Shown: positions 17,728 through 27,972, counted from the first letter of the stretch. The stretch: DNA of 64,000 bases from Methanobacteriaceae archaeon (GCA_030656015.1 JAUSNX010000001.1:124001-188000); one strand, 5' to 3'. Program-made: numbers and translations. The notes: generated by a model from the sequence alone, not told the origin.

Positions 17728-19227
17728 TTATTTTAACTCCGGATGAAACACCTCAATTCCTTCTTCTTTTAAAACGTCAAAGGCCCCTACCTCACGAGTA
17801 TGTATAGGATAAACCTTTTCTGGAGAGATATCTCTAATCATATCCCGTATTTCGGGCCCACAGGCATGGCCGGAAGCATGGTAACCCGTATGGACTTCAA
17901 TGCCAAAGTGGTTCAACCAGTTTCTCTCTCGCCTACCATCAATCTCCATTTCGTCGTTGAAGGGCTCTGTTTTGGATTTAATGTAAATAGCATTTTCTGG
18001 TTGGATATCAATGAGTTCTTTAAATTCAAAGTAGTCACACTGAAACATGTAGTCCTCTGGTCTCTCTTGCAAATCTAGGTAGTTCACATTGTTTTCCCAG
18101 GTGATATAATCTTTCTCCCATCCTTTATAATCTCCCAGTATATATTCACGGTCTATTTCACTGCTGCACACCCATTCCTCATCAAAACAGACCTGTGACT
18201 CTCCACCCATAAGGCCCCAGGTTCTGCGCGGTACATAAACCGCCACATCATCAATTTCAGGGTATCCTCTACCAGAAAATGCATTTAATAAAAAGGCCTG
18301 TTTGGTATTGACCACCATTGTCCTATCTGAATCACGGGCTGCTTCATAAAAGGTTAAAAAACGATCCAGATCTCTAATCGGATAATTCACAATTATTAAT
18401 CCTTTATGGGAAAGGGATAATTCTCGAGCCTTCTTTTCAATTTCTTCTTCGGTGGTGTTATGGTCGCGGTCAATACGGGTTCCCTCAGTAATTAAGGTGG
18501 TAGGGGCAAATTTTTTCGCTTCTTTAATGAATTTTTTAGTCTCATATTCTCTTTTACCATGGAAACGGAAATCACCAGTATAAACCAGCGATTCTTCTCC
18601 ATTATCAACCAAAAATGCACAAGAACCAGGCAGTGAGTGGTCCACCGGAGCCGATTTTATGATAAATTCCCCAATTTCAAAGTCTTTATAAGGTTCTACA
18701 ATTTCAATAGGCCTTGATTTTTTAGTATCTTTAGCTGTGGCCTTTTTATGAGTGGTTTTTGAATTTTTATTTAATCTAGTCTTGGCCAAATAAAGAAAAT
18801 CATCAGCATAATTCAAATAATTATTAAAACCGGCCATTCCCGTCTCTTCCAGGGCTTTGATAATCAAATAGCTTTCTTCACTCATGTAAAATGGAATATC
18901 ATCCCTTATATGGTGCAAATAACCCACGTGATCCAAATGGGCGTGGGATATCAATATTCCATCACTGGAAGGTTTTTGATGGTGATTAAGGCCCAGGTGT
19001 CTTATATAATCCTCCCGATAAAGGCCCTTTATTTTAGGTAATAAACCAAATTCCACCAGATCCATAATTCCATTTAATTTTCTAGGCTGTAAAAATTCTG
19101 AAAAGTAATCTCCTTCTGAATTGAAACTTTTTCCAAAGTCCAGGAAAAATGAATTTTTTACCCCTCGAACATGAATCTTATTGCCACCTATTTCCTCTAC
19201 TCCACCATGAAAATCTATCTGCACCAT
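17728..19227 (-). CDS. RNase J-like metallo-beta-lactamase/beta-CASP ribonuclease
   Basis: 499 aa. The metal-binding signature SHAHLDH is at residues 94-100, followed by the other metallo-beta-lactamase motifs (VDHSLPGS, YTGDFRFHG). A beta-CASP insertion occupies the middle, and 'YHASGHACG' and 'VYPIHTRE' near the end match the RNase J motifs B and C. It is longer than typical archaeal RNase J (about 450 aa) and has an unusual Lys/Thr-rich insertion near residue 155-170. A role in RNA processing or decay is likely from the family. The ATG at 19227 has AAGGAG upstream. Confidence 0.8.
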   Translation of the reverse strand: MVQIDFHGGVEEIGGNKIHVRGVKNSFFLDFGKSFNSEGDYFSEFLQPRKLNGIMDLVEFGLLPKIKGLYREDYIRHLGLNHHQKPSSDGILISHAHLDHVGYLHHIRDDIPFYMSEESYLIIKALEETGMAGFNNYLNYADDFLYLAKTRLNKNSKTTHKKATAKDTKKSRPIEIVEPYKDFEIGEFIIKSAPVDHSLPGSCAFLVDNGEESLVYTGDFRFHGKREYETKKFIKEAKKFAPTTLITEGTRIDRDHNTTEEEIEKKARELSLSHKGLIIVNYPIRDLDRFLTFYEAARDSDRTMVVNTKQAFLLNAFSGRGYPEIDDVAVYVPRRTWGLMGGESQVCFDEEWVCSSEIDREYILGDYKGWEKDYITWENNVNYLDLQERPEDYMFQCDYFEFKELIDIQPENAIYIKSKTEPFNDEMEIDGRRERNWLNHFGIEVHTGYHASGHACGPEIRDMIRDISPEKVYPIHTREVGAFDVLKEEGIEVFHPELK

Positions 19228-19418
19228 AAAATAATCACTCCTTAACCATTACTAATATAATGGAATTAGTACTTAATATAAAATAAGAAAGTATATTCAT
19301 TAATTTCACAGGAAGCAAATACATTTTATCCAATAAACTATCAATCCCATAAAATTTCTATAAAATTATTCTTAACCCGAAAAGCAAATATTTTTAATTT
19401 TATATGGAGCAAAAAATA

Positions 19419-21512
19419 ATGGCCAATGAAAATGAGATAAGTTCAGAAGAGTTTGAAGAAATTTTAAAAAACTGCGATGACCAGCTCCAGGAAAATCCCT
19501 CTGCACCAGACACCTGGACTAGAAGGGGAATGGCCCTTTTAGCATTGAGTAAGCCATCTGAAGCACTGGAAAGCTTTGAGAAGGCATTGGAAATAGATAA
19601 TGAATTCGATTGGGCCTTGCAAAATATTTCAAACGCATTATTTATGTTGGGTAGATATGATGAGGCCCAGGAATATCTAGAAAATCTATTAAAGAAAGAT
19701 CCAGAAGATGATATTACCATTAATAACCTGGGTTTCCTGCTCATGAGTATGGGAAAATATGATGAAGCATTAGAAATATTCAACAGTTTATTAGAAAAAC
19801 AATATGATTCCCAACTCCTTAAGCAAAAGATTAACTGTTTAATGGAACTAAGAGAATACCCAGAAGCATTAGAATGCAATGATTATCTTTTAAAAGAAGC
19901 CCCTGATGATGGAGAATTGTTAATCCAGAAAGGGAATATTTTATTGGGCTTGGAAGATTATGCAGAAGCTATAAATGTCTTTGATGATGCTATCAATATA
20001 AATCCTGATGAGTCAGAAATCTGGAATTTAAAGGGTATTGGGCATTTCCTAATGGAAGAATTTGAAAAATCATTGCAAGCTTATGATAAATCTATTTCTC
20101 TAAATCCCGATAATGAATGGCCCTGGTTTTTAAAGGGTAAATTACTATTTGAAATGGGTGACTATGAAGGAGCTTTAAATAGTTTTGATACATCACTGAA
20201 TTTAAATGATTTAAATCCAGAAGGCTGGTTTAGAAAAGGACTGGCTTTATATGAACTTAAACAATTCACCGAATCCATTGAAAGCTATGATAAAGCCCTG
20301 GAACTTTATGAAATATATCCTGAGGCCTGGAATGCTAGAGCATTATCTTTATTAGAATTAGGAGAACACGAAGAAGAAATTCGCTCCTATGACAAGTCCA
20401 TAGAATACAATCCCCAATACTCTGATGCCTGGACCAATAAGGGTGCTACTTTAGTTATGTTAGGAGAAGAAGTAGAGGGTTTAAAGTGTTTTAATCAGGC
20501 CCTTCGAATTAATCCCCATGATATAATTGCTTGGATGAATAAGGGAAATATTTTAATGGCCAGTGAGAATTTTAAAGATGCAGCAGATTGTTTTAAAAAG
20601 GTTATGGAACTTGAGCCGGGAATTTTAATGGCCCGCCTATCATATGCCAAGGCCCTCTTTAATATGGAAAAATACGACTATGCCCTAAAGATTCTCAAAG
20701 AAATAATTCAAGTGGATCCTGAACTAGATTTAGCCTGGTTTTATCAAGGTTTGAGTTTAATAGAAACTGGGAAAATTGAAGAGGCTTTAGATTCCATAAA
20801 TAAATCTCTGGAAATAAATCCCCACAACCCGGAAGCATGGGTGTGGAAGGGAAAAATATTTTTAATGAATGAAAATGAAACCGAAGCATTAGAATGTTTT
20901 AATAAAAGTATAGCAGAAGATGAAAATAATCTATTGGCTTACCTATTTAAAGGAATAATTTTAACTGAATTTAAAGAGTTTGAAGGGTCTATTGAATGTT
21001 TTGATCGTATTTTACAAGTTGATCCTGAAAATAAAGAAGTTTTAATTAAAAAAGCTGTATCCTTGGGCCAAATAGGGAGATATATGGATGCTATAGATGC
21101 CGTGGATATTGTTCTAGAATATGATAAAGTGGATTTTGATGCTCTTTATTTGAAGGCTGATGCCTTACGTCGTTTAGAATTTTTAGATGAAGCCCGGGAA
21201 TATTTCCAGAAACTGGTGGATCTATACTCGGATCATGCTGGAGCATGGTATGAGTTAGGAATAACTTATCAAGAAATGAAAGAACAATTAAAGGCCATTG
21301 AATCCTTTGAAAAAGCCATTGAAATAAACCCTGAATTTGAATGGGCCCTGAATTCACTGGCAGTGAGTCAAGCCCTACATGGTCAATTTGATAATGCATT
21401 AGAGACGGTAAATCATGCATTAGATATTGATCCTGAAAATAAAGAGGCTCTTGATCTTAAAAGAGATATTGAAGATCATGTAATAGAAAATAAAAATGAA
21501 AATGAAAAATAG
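19419..21512 (+). CDS. Large tetratricopeptide-repeat protein
   Basis: About 697 aa made almost wholly of tandem 34-residue TPR units (roughly 20), e.g. 'AWNARALSLLELGEHEEEIRSYDKSIEYNP'-type repeats ending in a W-x-x-K-G turn. There is no signal peptide, membrane helix or catalytic domain, so it is probably a cytoplasmic scaffold for protein-protein interaction. GGAG sits 9 nt before ATG 19419, which is preferred to ATG 19404. It is divergent from the RNase J-like gene and stands alone; partner unknown. Confidence 0.85.
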   Translation: MANENEISSEEFEEILKNCDDQLQENPSAPDTWTRRGMALLALSKPSEALESFEKALEIDNEFDWALQNISNALFMLGRYDEAQEYLENLLKKDPEDDITINNLGFLLMSMGKYDEALEIFNSLLEKQYDSQLLKQKINCLMELREYPEALECNDYLLKEAPDDGELLIQKGNILLGLEDYAEAINVFDDAININPDESEIWNLKGIGHFLMEEFEKSLQAYDKSISLNPDNEWPWFLKGKLLFEMGDYEGALNSFDTSLNLNDLNPEGWFRKGLALYELKQFTESIESYDKALELYEIYPEAWNARALSLLELGEHEEEIRSYDKSIEYNPQYSDAWTNKGATLVMLGEEVEGLKCFNQALRINPHDIIAWMNKGNILMASENFKDAADCFKKVMELEPGILMARLSYAKALFNMEKYDYALKILKEIIQVDPELDLAWFYQGLSLIETGKIEEALDSINKSLEINPHNPEAWVWKGKIFLMNENETEALECFNKSIAEDENNLLAYLFKGIILTEFKEFEGSIECFDRILQVDPENKEVLIKKAVSLGQIGRYMDAIDAVDIVLEYDKVDFDALYLKADALRRLEFLDEAREYFQKLVDLYSDHAGAWYELGITYQEMKEQLKAIESFEKAIEINPEFEWALNSLAVSQALHGQFDNALETVNHALDIDPENKEALDLKRDIEDHVIENKNENEK

Positions 21513-21665
21513 GGAGTTTTGTATATATTTATGGGCTGATTTAATTTTAAGTAGTTATATAGTCCTTAAAATTTTATGCTGGTTAATTTTATAGTTATGA
21601 TTCATTAAAATTAAATTTTTTACTTTTTCTTATTGGATGAAAATATAAAAATAATTAATTAAATG

Positions 21666-22046
21666 CTAATTTTCTAACCATTCTGGACGATAAACTTTCC
21701 AGTAATAGTCATTTGCACTGAATTGGGTTGTTTCATATCTAATTGATGTTTCCCAGGCATCTTCCTGACTTATTTTGATTTCTGTGGAGGAAGTCTTTTC
21801 TAAGGTCAGTGCATATCCAAAATCACGAACCCATTTACCATTCTCTTTATAATAATATGTTTTAAAGATTTTTATGGTATTTTCATGGTACCCGTATGTT
21901 TTCCAGATACATTTAGCATCAGTTGTTGTATATTTAGTTCCGTGATCTATTAAATCACCGTTTTGAGCTGCTGCTACTGGCCCTATTACTTGTAGAGAGA
22001 ATACAGCAAACAAAATTGTCAAAATTGTAATAAATTTTATTTTCAA
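21666..22046 (-). CDS. Small secreted protein of unknown function
   Basis: About 126 aa with a clear signal peptide (LKIKFITILTILFAVFSLQVIG, cleavage near AAA-QN) and a mature domain of about 100 residues rich in aromatic residues and Lys/Thr, ending in YYWKVYRPEWLEN. I prefer a TTG start at 22046 because GGGTG lies in front of it; an ATG at 22067 is in frame. No family recognised. It diverges from the chagasin-like inhibitor gene and shares a 176-bp intergenic region, so the two may be co-regulated. Confidence 0.65.
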   Translation of the reverse strand: MKIKFITILTILFAVFSLQVIGPVAAAQNGDLIDHGTKYTTTDAKCIWKTYGYHENTIKIFKTYYYKENGKWVRDFGYALTLEKTSSTEIKISQEDAWETSIRYETTQFSANDYYWKVYRPEWLEN

Positions 22047-22243
22047 ACTTTCACACCCTTTTACCAATTAAAATTTGGTTAATGTATAATTTAAAAGTTT
22101 AAATATATAATTTTTTCTATTATTGTGAATAATTTCCTAGTTATTTAAAATTGAAATTCTTAGTTCCAGTGAATGGATAAATAATAATAAAACAATAAAT
22201 TTATATATTCAAACTTTTACATTATACATTACGAGGTGAAAAT

Positions 22244-22630
22244 GTGAGAAGTTTAAAAATAGCATCGATATTGCTGCTAAGCATCATTTCATTAAGTACT
22301 TTTTCAGCAGTATCAGCAACATCTAACAGTGTTTTTGAAGAAAAACAGATTAATGTAAATGTAAATGACAACTTTCAAATAGAATTACCTGATATTTCAG
22401 GCAGTAGTGGTTATTGCTGGAACACACAATATGATTATGCAATGGTCAGTTTAACCAATGAAAAAATTATCCACACTGTAATAGATCCATGTTTTATCGG
22501 AGGCAACATAAAGCAATACACATTTACAGCAAAAAAACCAGGTCAAACCAAAATAATCATGACTGAATCCAGGCCATGGTCCAATGAAATGCCTGCAAAG
22601 ATAATTACCTACTTAATAAATATTAAATAA
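22244..22630 (+). CDS. Chagasin-like cysteine peptidase inhibitor (I42 family), secreted
   Basis: 128 aa from a GTG start with GAGGTG upstream. A signal peptide of about 25 residues is followed by an Ig-like domain carrying the I42 features: 'GSSGYCW' (the Gly-aromatic-x-Trp strand), a 'GGNIKQYTFTAKKPGQTKI' strand pair and the RPW loop. The NPTTG-like loop 1 is not obvious, so inhibitory activity is probable rather than certain. The two cysteines (SGYCW and DPCF) could form a disulfide, sensible for an exported protein. Function in the family: tight inhibition of papain-like cysteine peptidases outside the cell. Confidence 0.7.
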   Translation: MRSLKIASILLLSIISLSTFSAVSATSNSVFEEKQINVNVNDNFQIELPDISGSSGYCWNTQYDYAMVSLTNEKIIHTVIDPCFIGGNIKQYTFTAKKPGQTKIIMTESRPWSNEMPAKIITYLINIK

Positions 22631-22722
22631 AACTTTTTCTTTTTTAAATTGATAGATTAATATAAACATTTTTTTCTTTTGAATTCATTATTAGATTCCT
22701 TAAAAAAATTTCATATTTTTCT

Positions 22723-22869
22723 TCTAAAAAACTGAATATTTTTCTATTTCTTATAAAAACTAATACTTTACTATTTATCTAAAAAACTGAATATTTTTCT
22801 ATTTCTTATAAAAACTAATACTTTACTATTTATCTAAAAAACTGAATATTTTTCTATTTCTTATAAAAA
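22723..22869. repeat. 55-bp tandem repeat, about 2.7 copies
   Basis: The unit beginning TCTAAAAAACTGAATATTTT starts at 22723, 22778 and 22833, giving an exact 55-bp period; the third copy stops after 37 bp. The copies are identical by eye. No ORF passes through. The unit is AT-rich with no inverted repeat, so this is not a CRISPR. It lies between the chagasin-like gene and the DUF6508-like gene. Confidence 0.9.
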
Positions 22870-22932
22870 ATTATTAATATCATTGATGTAAATCATTAAA
22901 TATTCTTTAAATTATATTTAGCCGTGAAAATC

Positions 22933-23304
22933 ATGTCAACTCTATCCCTTGAAAATATAGATGCCATTTTGGAATATATTCCCTATTTTGAATCACTTAA
23001 AAAAGAATGCTACAAGATAGATCCTGATAAATCTCTAATGGATCCCTATTTTTACTCAGAAAAGACTTCAGAGTTTATAAATGCACTCTATGAAAACAAT
23101 TTTATCCAGGCCCTAGATTGGTCTGAATTTAATACTTTAGAAAGCGTAGAAAACATTGAACATACCGATATAGACACTCTTGTCAAAATTTTAACAGCAT
23201 ATATTAGAGCAGATCGTTTTTCCAGCGGTAGTGTGGCCAATTTTATCAAAGAAGGGCATCTTTTAAGGATTTTATATCGTTTAAGAGAAATTAAAAATAA
23301 ATAG
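22933..23304 (+). CDS. DUF6508-like protein
   Basis: About 123 aa, helical and acidic, with 'IDAILEYIPYFESL' at the start and 'LTAYIRADRFSSGSVANFIKEGHLLRILYRL' near the end, a pattern I associate with DUF6508, which has no known function. ATG 22933 is preferred, with GTGA just upstream; GTG 22924 is in frame but lacks an RBS. Not clearly linked to its neighbours. Confidence 0.6.
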   Translation: MSTLSLENIDAILEYIPYFESLKKECYKIDPDKSLMDPYFYSEKTSEFINALYENNFIQALDWSEFNTLESVENIEHTDIDTLVKILTAYIRADRFSSGSVANFIKEGHLLRILYRLREIKNK

Positions 23305-23469
23305 CTCTTATTATTTGTATTCTGACCCATGCCGCAAGATTATTAATTCCAATATTATTTAAATGACAGTATTTACATAATATAAAACTAAGCAAAGCAT
23401 GGAAACTGGGTTGATAACTTTCAGGCCATGCATTTGAAATAATTGTCAAATCGAAAAAAGAGGGATAAG

Positions 23470-23730
23470 ATGGATGCCACCAAGTTTAAACTGATTTTAA
23501 GTGAAAAAGAAAAATTAGCAGAAGAATTTGGCTTTAAAGAAGTCGATGGTTGCTGGAATTGTAAAAATAGTTATAATTGGGATTACCGTGGCAATGGTGA
23601 ATGTGAATTTCTTTATGAATTATTAAAAAAAAGAATTGGAGAAAGAACTGAAATTAAAGATCTATTCTTTGAAGTTTATCTTAATGATAAATGTGATAAA
23701 TGGGATTTAATGGAAGAAGAAGAAGATTAG
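23470..23730 (+). CDS. Small four-cysteine protein
   Basis: 86 aa, acidic, with cysteines in the order GCWNCKNS, GECEF, KCDKW. The four cysteines spaced C-x2-C, then C and C, could bind zinc or an iron-sulfur cluster. GAGGGATAAG precedes the ATG. I recognise no named family. It is the last gene before a terminator-like hairpin. Confidence 0.55.
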   Translation: MDATKFKLILSEKEKLAEEFGFKEVDGCWNCKNSYNWDYRGNGECEFLYELLKKRIGERTEIKDLFFEVYLNDKCDKWDLMEEEED

Positions 23731-23818
23731 GCCCATAATATACTTATTAAACAACATCAAAATCAAATAATATTTTAGGAATTTTAATAATTTTAATAAT
23801 ATCTTTATAGGCATAATT

Positions 23819-23846
23819 AAATACTTCAAAAAATAATGAAGTATTT
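23819..23846 (+). terminator. Hairpin with T run (likely terminator)
   Basis: AAATACTTCA at 23819-23828 pairs with TGAAGTATTT at 23837-23846, followed by a T-rich stretch. It lies about 90 bp after the four-cysteine gene and 210 bp before the helicase-nuclease gene. The rest of the 23731-24057 gap is AT-rich and holds no gene I can see. Confidence 0.55.
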
Positions 23847-24057
23847 TTAATTTTTTAACCATTTTCCTTTATTAATATAAAAATCGGCTATTTTTGATTA
23901 TTCAAACTACTCTCTTTTTTAATTAAATTAAAAAAATTCAAATATCTTTTATTTAATTTTATAAAATTAAATAATTATTATTAACTAGTAAATAAAATAT
24001 TTATTAAGTTAAAAAATATATTATTCTAATTAATTTAATTATGGATTTAATGGAAAT

Positions 24058-26934
24058 ATGACCACTAAAACCCTCACCACTTCACAAAAAAAGGCCATCA
24101 CCCATTATAAAGGCCCCTTAATGATTATAGCTGGGCCTGGAGCCGGTAAAACTTGGGTTCTTATACAGAGGGTAACTAATCTTATTAGACATCATAAAGT
24201 CTCTCCAGAAAATATTTTACTCACCACATTCACCATCAAAGCCTCAGAAGAGTTAAAGGCCCGTTTGAGTAATGAGATTGGTGAGAAGGCGGAAAATGTT
24301 CATATTTCCACCATTCACTCTTTTTGTAAATCTATTTTAGAAGATTATCCCGAATATCATAATTTGGGTAGTGGCTTTGATGTTTTGGATGATGAAAGCC
24401 AGTTGATGTTTTTAAGGAGTAATTTAGGCGAGTTTGATAATATACGGGAAGATAGATTAGTGGAATTATTAGATTTTTACAATAAATGTGGGGAAAATGA
24501 AATAGATCCAGATATTTTAATAGAAAAAATCAAAGAAAGATATCCTCATAATAAGACCTATCAAAAAATCTGTCTCTCCTATAAAAAATACCTGGAATTA
24601 TTAGGCCGAGAACATAAAATTGATTTTTCAGGCCTTCAAATTGCTGTTTTAGACATTTTAGAAAATAATCAAGATATTTTAAATGATTTAAGGAATAAAT
24701 ATCAGTTTTTACTTATTGACGAGTATCAGGACACCAGCTCTCTGCAAGATAAGATTTTCCAGTTAATGGCCACTCCCCAAAACAATATCTGCGTGGTAGG
24801 TGATGATGATCAGAGCATATATTCCTTTAGAGGGGCTAATATCTTTAATTTTGTTAAATTTCCAGAAAAATATCCAGAAACAAAAGTAGTTCGCTTGAAT
24901 AAAAACTTCCGTTCTACTAAAAATATCATAAAGGCCTCTGAATTATTCATGGGTAAGCACCGTCTGGTAGAAAAAGAGATTGAACCATGGCGCAGTAAAG
25001 GAAATGAACTGGTGCTCCTCAAAAACAATACCGAAGGGGAAGAAGCCCATCAAATTGTAAAGCTAATTCATGATATGAAGGAACATGGTATTGTTCCCCA
25101 TTATGGTTATGTCACTTTACTTTTTAGAAGCGTTAAATATCATGCCGGAGCTATTTTAAGGGAATTAAAAAAAGAGAAAATTAACTACACCATAAGAGGA
25201 GATAAGTCATTCCTAATGAGGGATGAAATCCAGACCGTCCTTTTTTCAATGCATTATGTGGACTCTGATGATTATAGTAAAAAATTTAAAACCAGATGGG
25301 GCCGATGGTGGAACCTGGACTTATTTTTAAATGATTTCATGGATATAAGTCCTGAAACAGTTGATATTCTAAAAAAAATGGAAGATGTTGCTCCGGAGAA
25401 TGATAGAAAAATCAGAACGACAGACTTGAATAAAAATATTATAAATATAAGTCAGTTAAAAACTGAAAAAGAATTCAAACAGAAAGGTATAGTAAATAAG
25501 AAAGATATCACCAAGCTAATGGCCTTAAATATTTTTAAAAATGATTTAAAGACTAATCAAATGGATGTTTTATCCATATTCTATAAATTACTGGATATTT
25601 CCACCTATCTTAAAAGGTTGACTTATGATGAGATTATAAATACTGAAAAATTAGATGTGGATAAATATTATGTTGAAAATCAAGCAGAAATTGATAAATC
25701 TTCCTTAAGAAACAAATGGGATTCATCTGAACAAGAAGAAAAGGAAGACGTCCTTTTTAATTTGTCTAAACTCTCTGGAATTATTAAAAGATATCAGGAA
25801 TTTTCCAAAGAACCATCACTGGAGGATTTCCTAAAATTCTTATTCAAATTACCAAAAAAAATGCAATACGACGAGGAATTACTGGAAGATCCACGAGCAC
25901 TGAAAATAATGACGGTGCATCAGGCCAAAGGCCTTGAATTTCCAGTAGTATTTATCTGTGGGGCAGCTGAAAATAAATTCCCTTTAAAAAGTCAGTACAA
26001 AGATATTCTCCCTATACCATCTGAACTTTTAAAGTTCATTCCCGATGGACAGGTAAATGAAGAGCGCCGACTATTCTATGTGGCCATGACCCGTGCCCAG
26101 GATAATCTAATTATATCTCCCGGTGGTAAAAAATCGCAGTTCATCGAGCATGACATTGGTATTGAAGAATTTTCTGATGTTGATAAAATTATAGAAAAAT
26201 GTGAGGAACGTGAAGTAGCTCACAGTCCACTTCAAGTCTCTTTTTCATCTATCAGCACCTATGAAACCTGCCCTTTTCGTTATAAATTGATTTATTATTA
26301 TTTATTTGAATACCAGCCCACTCAAAAACAGAAATATGGTACTATACTCCACCATTGTCTTAATCGTGTCCATCAGGCCATACAAGATAAAGAAGATATT
26401 GATAAAAACAAGATTCAGTGCTTTGTAGACAAATCTTGGGCCCCTTTACATGAAAATGAGTTAGAAGATCAGTTAAATAAAGCCAATCTGGTAAAAAAAC
26501 TGGTATTTTACTACGATAATATGAAAAATTATATTAAAGAAGTTATTTCTACTGAAGAGCCCTTTGCACTCTTTAAAGCTGATACTCTAATTACAGGAAG
26601 GACTGATTTAATAATTAAAAATCCAGAAAACCAGTTGGAGCTGGTTGATTTTAAGGCCCGTGGTGAATCAGCCTTAGAACGATTGCAAGTCGAGCTACAG
26701 CTCAATATTTATGAATATGGCTTGCAAAAGAAGTATAAATTTCATAAAATGTGTGCCTATCACTTTGATAGCAATGATCAGACCTATTATCCTCCAGAAA
26801 AAGATTTTCAAGATATTGAATCACATGTTCAATCCATCTGTCAAGGAATTAATAATAAAGAATTCCCTGCCCTTTCCAGCAGAAGATGTGTGAATTGCTT
26901 CTTTAGTTTCGTTTGTGAGGATACTTTAGATTAA
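24058..26934 (+). CDS. UvrD/PcrA-type helicase fused to a RecB-like nuclease
   Basis: 958 aa. SF1A motifs: GPGAGKT (26-32), DEYQDT (221-226), DDDQSIYSFRGA (249-260), VHQAKGLEF and a C-terminal 'EERRLFYVAMTRA'. The last 230 residues are a PD-(D/E)XK nuclease: ELVDFK with D864/K866, QLNIYEYG, and four cysteines (C738, C944, C947, C953) that match the iron-sulfur cluster of AddB/Cas4-type nucleases. It probably unwinds and degrades DNA at breaks or on incoming DNA. Single-gene helicase-nuclease fusions of this kind occur in archaea. No partner is nearby. Confidence 0.88.
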   Translation: MTTKTLTTSQKKAITHYKGPLMIIAGPGAGKTWVLIQRVTNLIRHHKVSPENILLTTFTIKASEELKARLSNEIGEKAENVHISTIHSFCKSILEDYPEYHNLGSGFDVLDDESQLMFLRSNLGEFDNIREDRLVELLDFYNKCGENEIDPDILIEKIKERYPHNKTYQKICLSYKKYLELLGREHKIDFSGLQIAVLDILENNQDILNDLRNKYQFLLIDEYQDTSSLQDKIFQLMATPQNNICVVGDDDQSIYSFRGANIFNFVKFPEKYPETKVVRLNKNFRSTKNIIKASELFMGKHRLVEKEIEPWRSKGNELVLLKNNTEGEEAHQIVKLIHDMKEHGIVPHYGYVTLLFRSVKYHAGAILRELKKEKINYTIRGDKSFLMRDEIQTVLFSMHYVDSDDYSKKFKTRWGRWWNLDLFLNDFMDISPETVDILKKMEDVAPENDRKIRTTDLNKNIINISQLKTEKEFKQKGIVNKKDITKLMALNIFKNDLKTNQMDVLSIFYKLLDISTYLKRLTYDEIINTEKLDVDKYYVENQAEIDKSSLRNKWDSSEQEEKEDVLFNLSKLSGIIKRYQEFSKEPSLEDFLKFLFKLPKKMQYDEELLEDPRALKIMTVHQAKGLEFPVVFICGAAENKFPLKSQYKDILPIPSELLKFIPDGQVNEERRLFYVAMTRAQDNLIISPGGKKSQFIEHDIGIEEFSDVDKIIEKCEEREVAHSPLQVSFSSISTYETCPFRYKLIYYYLFEYQPTQKQKYGTILHHCLNRVHQAIQDKEDIDKNKIQCFVDKSWAPLHENELEDQLNKANLVKKLVFYYDNMKNYIKEVISTEEPFALFKADTLITGRTDLIIKNPENQLELVDFKARGESALERLQVELQLNIYEYGLQKKYKFHKMCAYHFDSNDQTYYPPEKDFQDIESHVQSICQGINNKEFPALSSRRCVNCFFSFVCEDTLD

Positions 26935-27049
26935 AAATAAATATAATTCGTCTTTAATTTCATTATATAGATATATTAAAATAAAATATAAAAATAAATC
27001 TAAATTAATTCTTAAAATATAATGCAAATAAAGCAATTATTAAAAATAA

Positions 27050-27235
27050 TTATTCTCTATTACACAATAGGACGTTTCCACTACCCACATTTTCAGATTC
27101 AACTTCCCGAATTATGGTTACCATGGCCTGAACAGGTAGTCCCATAATTTCACTTGCAGATTCTGAAAAAGATTTTACAAGTTTTTCTTTTTGTTCTTTA
27201 GTTAATTTGGGCCCATCTATAGTGATTACTGGCAT
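27050..27235 (-). CDS. 4-oxalocrotonate tautomerase family protein
   Basis: 61 aa. The mature protein would start with the catalytic Pro1 (MPVITIDG) after removal of Met, followed by the usual [10 protein letters not shown] helix. GGAGG is placed before ATG 27235, which fixes this start rather than the ATG 33 bp upstream. Family members form small homohexamers that catalyse keto-enol tautomerisation; the physiological substrate here is unknown. The conserved Arg near position 11 of this family is not present (Lys instead), so activity may differ. Confidence 0.8.
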   Translation of the reverse strand: MPVITIDGPKLTKEQKEKLVKSFSESASEIMGLPVQAMVTIIREVESENVGSGNVLLCNRE

Positions 27236-27378
27236 ATTAATTTCCTCCACATTATTATAATATTTCAATTAACCTTTTATTTTAAACATTTTAAAAAATT
27301 ATTTAAAAAAATAATACATCTAAATATCTTATATTTATAGAATTCTTGATTTAAAATGAATATTAAATAAAAAAATTA

Positions 27379-27972
27379 TTAAATTACCGCCAGTTCCCCC
27401 GCGGAGGTAATTTCCAGTTTATTTCGAGCAATAAAACCCATTTCCCTTAATTCCCGTATATGATTATAAGTCATTCCTCTACTAATCCCTATTTTAACCG
27501 CCAGATTCTTAACAGAAGTTTCGCCTTTTTGCAGTTCCTCTAAGACTTCTTTTTTAGTTTTAGAAATTCCAAAATTCAAAATAGGTAAATCAATTAATTC
27601 ACTGTCTTCTTCAGTAACATATACAATTCTTTCTACATCATGGTGACGCGCATAGCAGCCAAATAAAGCACCCAGGGCCTGAGGTTTACGGCCTCCACTA
27701 ATATTAACCACTACTCTCCTACCATTAGCTTTTTCGTCCTCGATGACACTTGTAGTATCTTCAGCGACTTTTACGACATTATATAAACTAGTTTCTTTTG
27801 GAACAATTTCTATAAATTTTCCTACAGTATCATTTAAAATCTGTTCCACTTTAGTTTTCTCATCAGGCGCATCATCTTCTCTTAAAAGAATAACTTTTTT
27901 TGGAGAAAATTGGGTGATGCAAATCATCACCGGCTCAATGGAGTAGATTGTGGATATCAAAGTTGTATCCAT
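27379..27972 (-). CDS. Csa3-like regulator: CARF domain plus winged helix
   Basis: 197 aa. The N-terminal about 135 residues are a CARF-type Rossmann domain, with a conserved '[20 protein letters not shown]' ligand loop and '[11 protein letters not shown]'. The C-terminus (about 140-197) is a winged helix with '[23 protein letters not shown]'. This is the Csa3 arrangement, a cyclic-oligoadenylate-responsive CRISPR transcription factor in some archaea. No cas gene or CRISPR array lies in the window, so the gene is an orphan here. The ATG at 27972 has GGAAAGTGG upstream. Confidence 0.8.
   Translation of the reverse strand: MDTTLISTIYSIEPVMICITQFSPKKVILLREDDAPDEKTKVEQILNDTVGKFIEIVPKETSLYNVVKVAEDTTSVIEDEKANGRRVVVNISGGRKPQALGALFGCYARHHDVERIVYVTEEDSELIDLPILNFGISKTKKEVLEELQKGETSVKNLAVKIGISRGMTYNHIRELREMGFIARNKLEITSAGELAVI

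Noticed and set aside
22723-22869. Possible CRISPR array
   Set aside because: The 55-bp units are directly adjacent with no variable spacers, and no cas gene is near.
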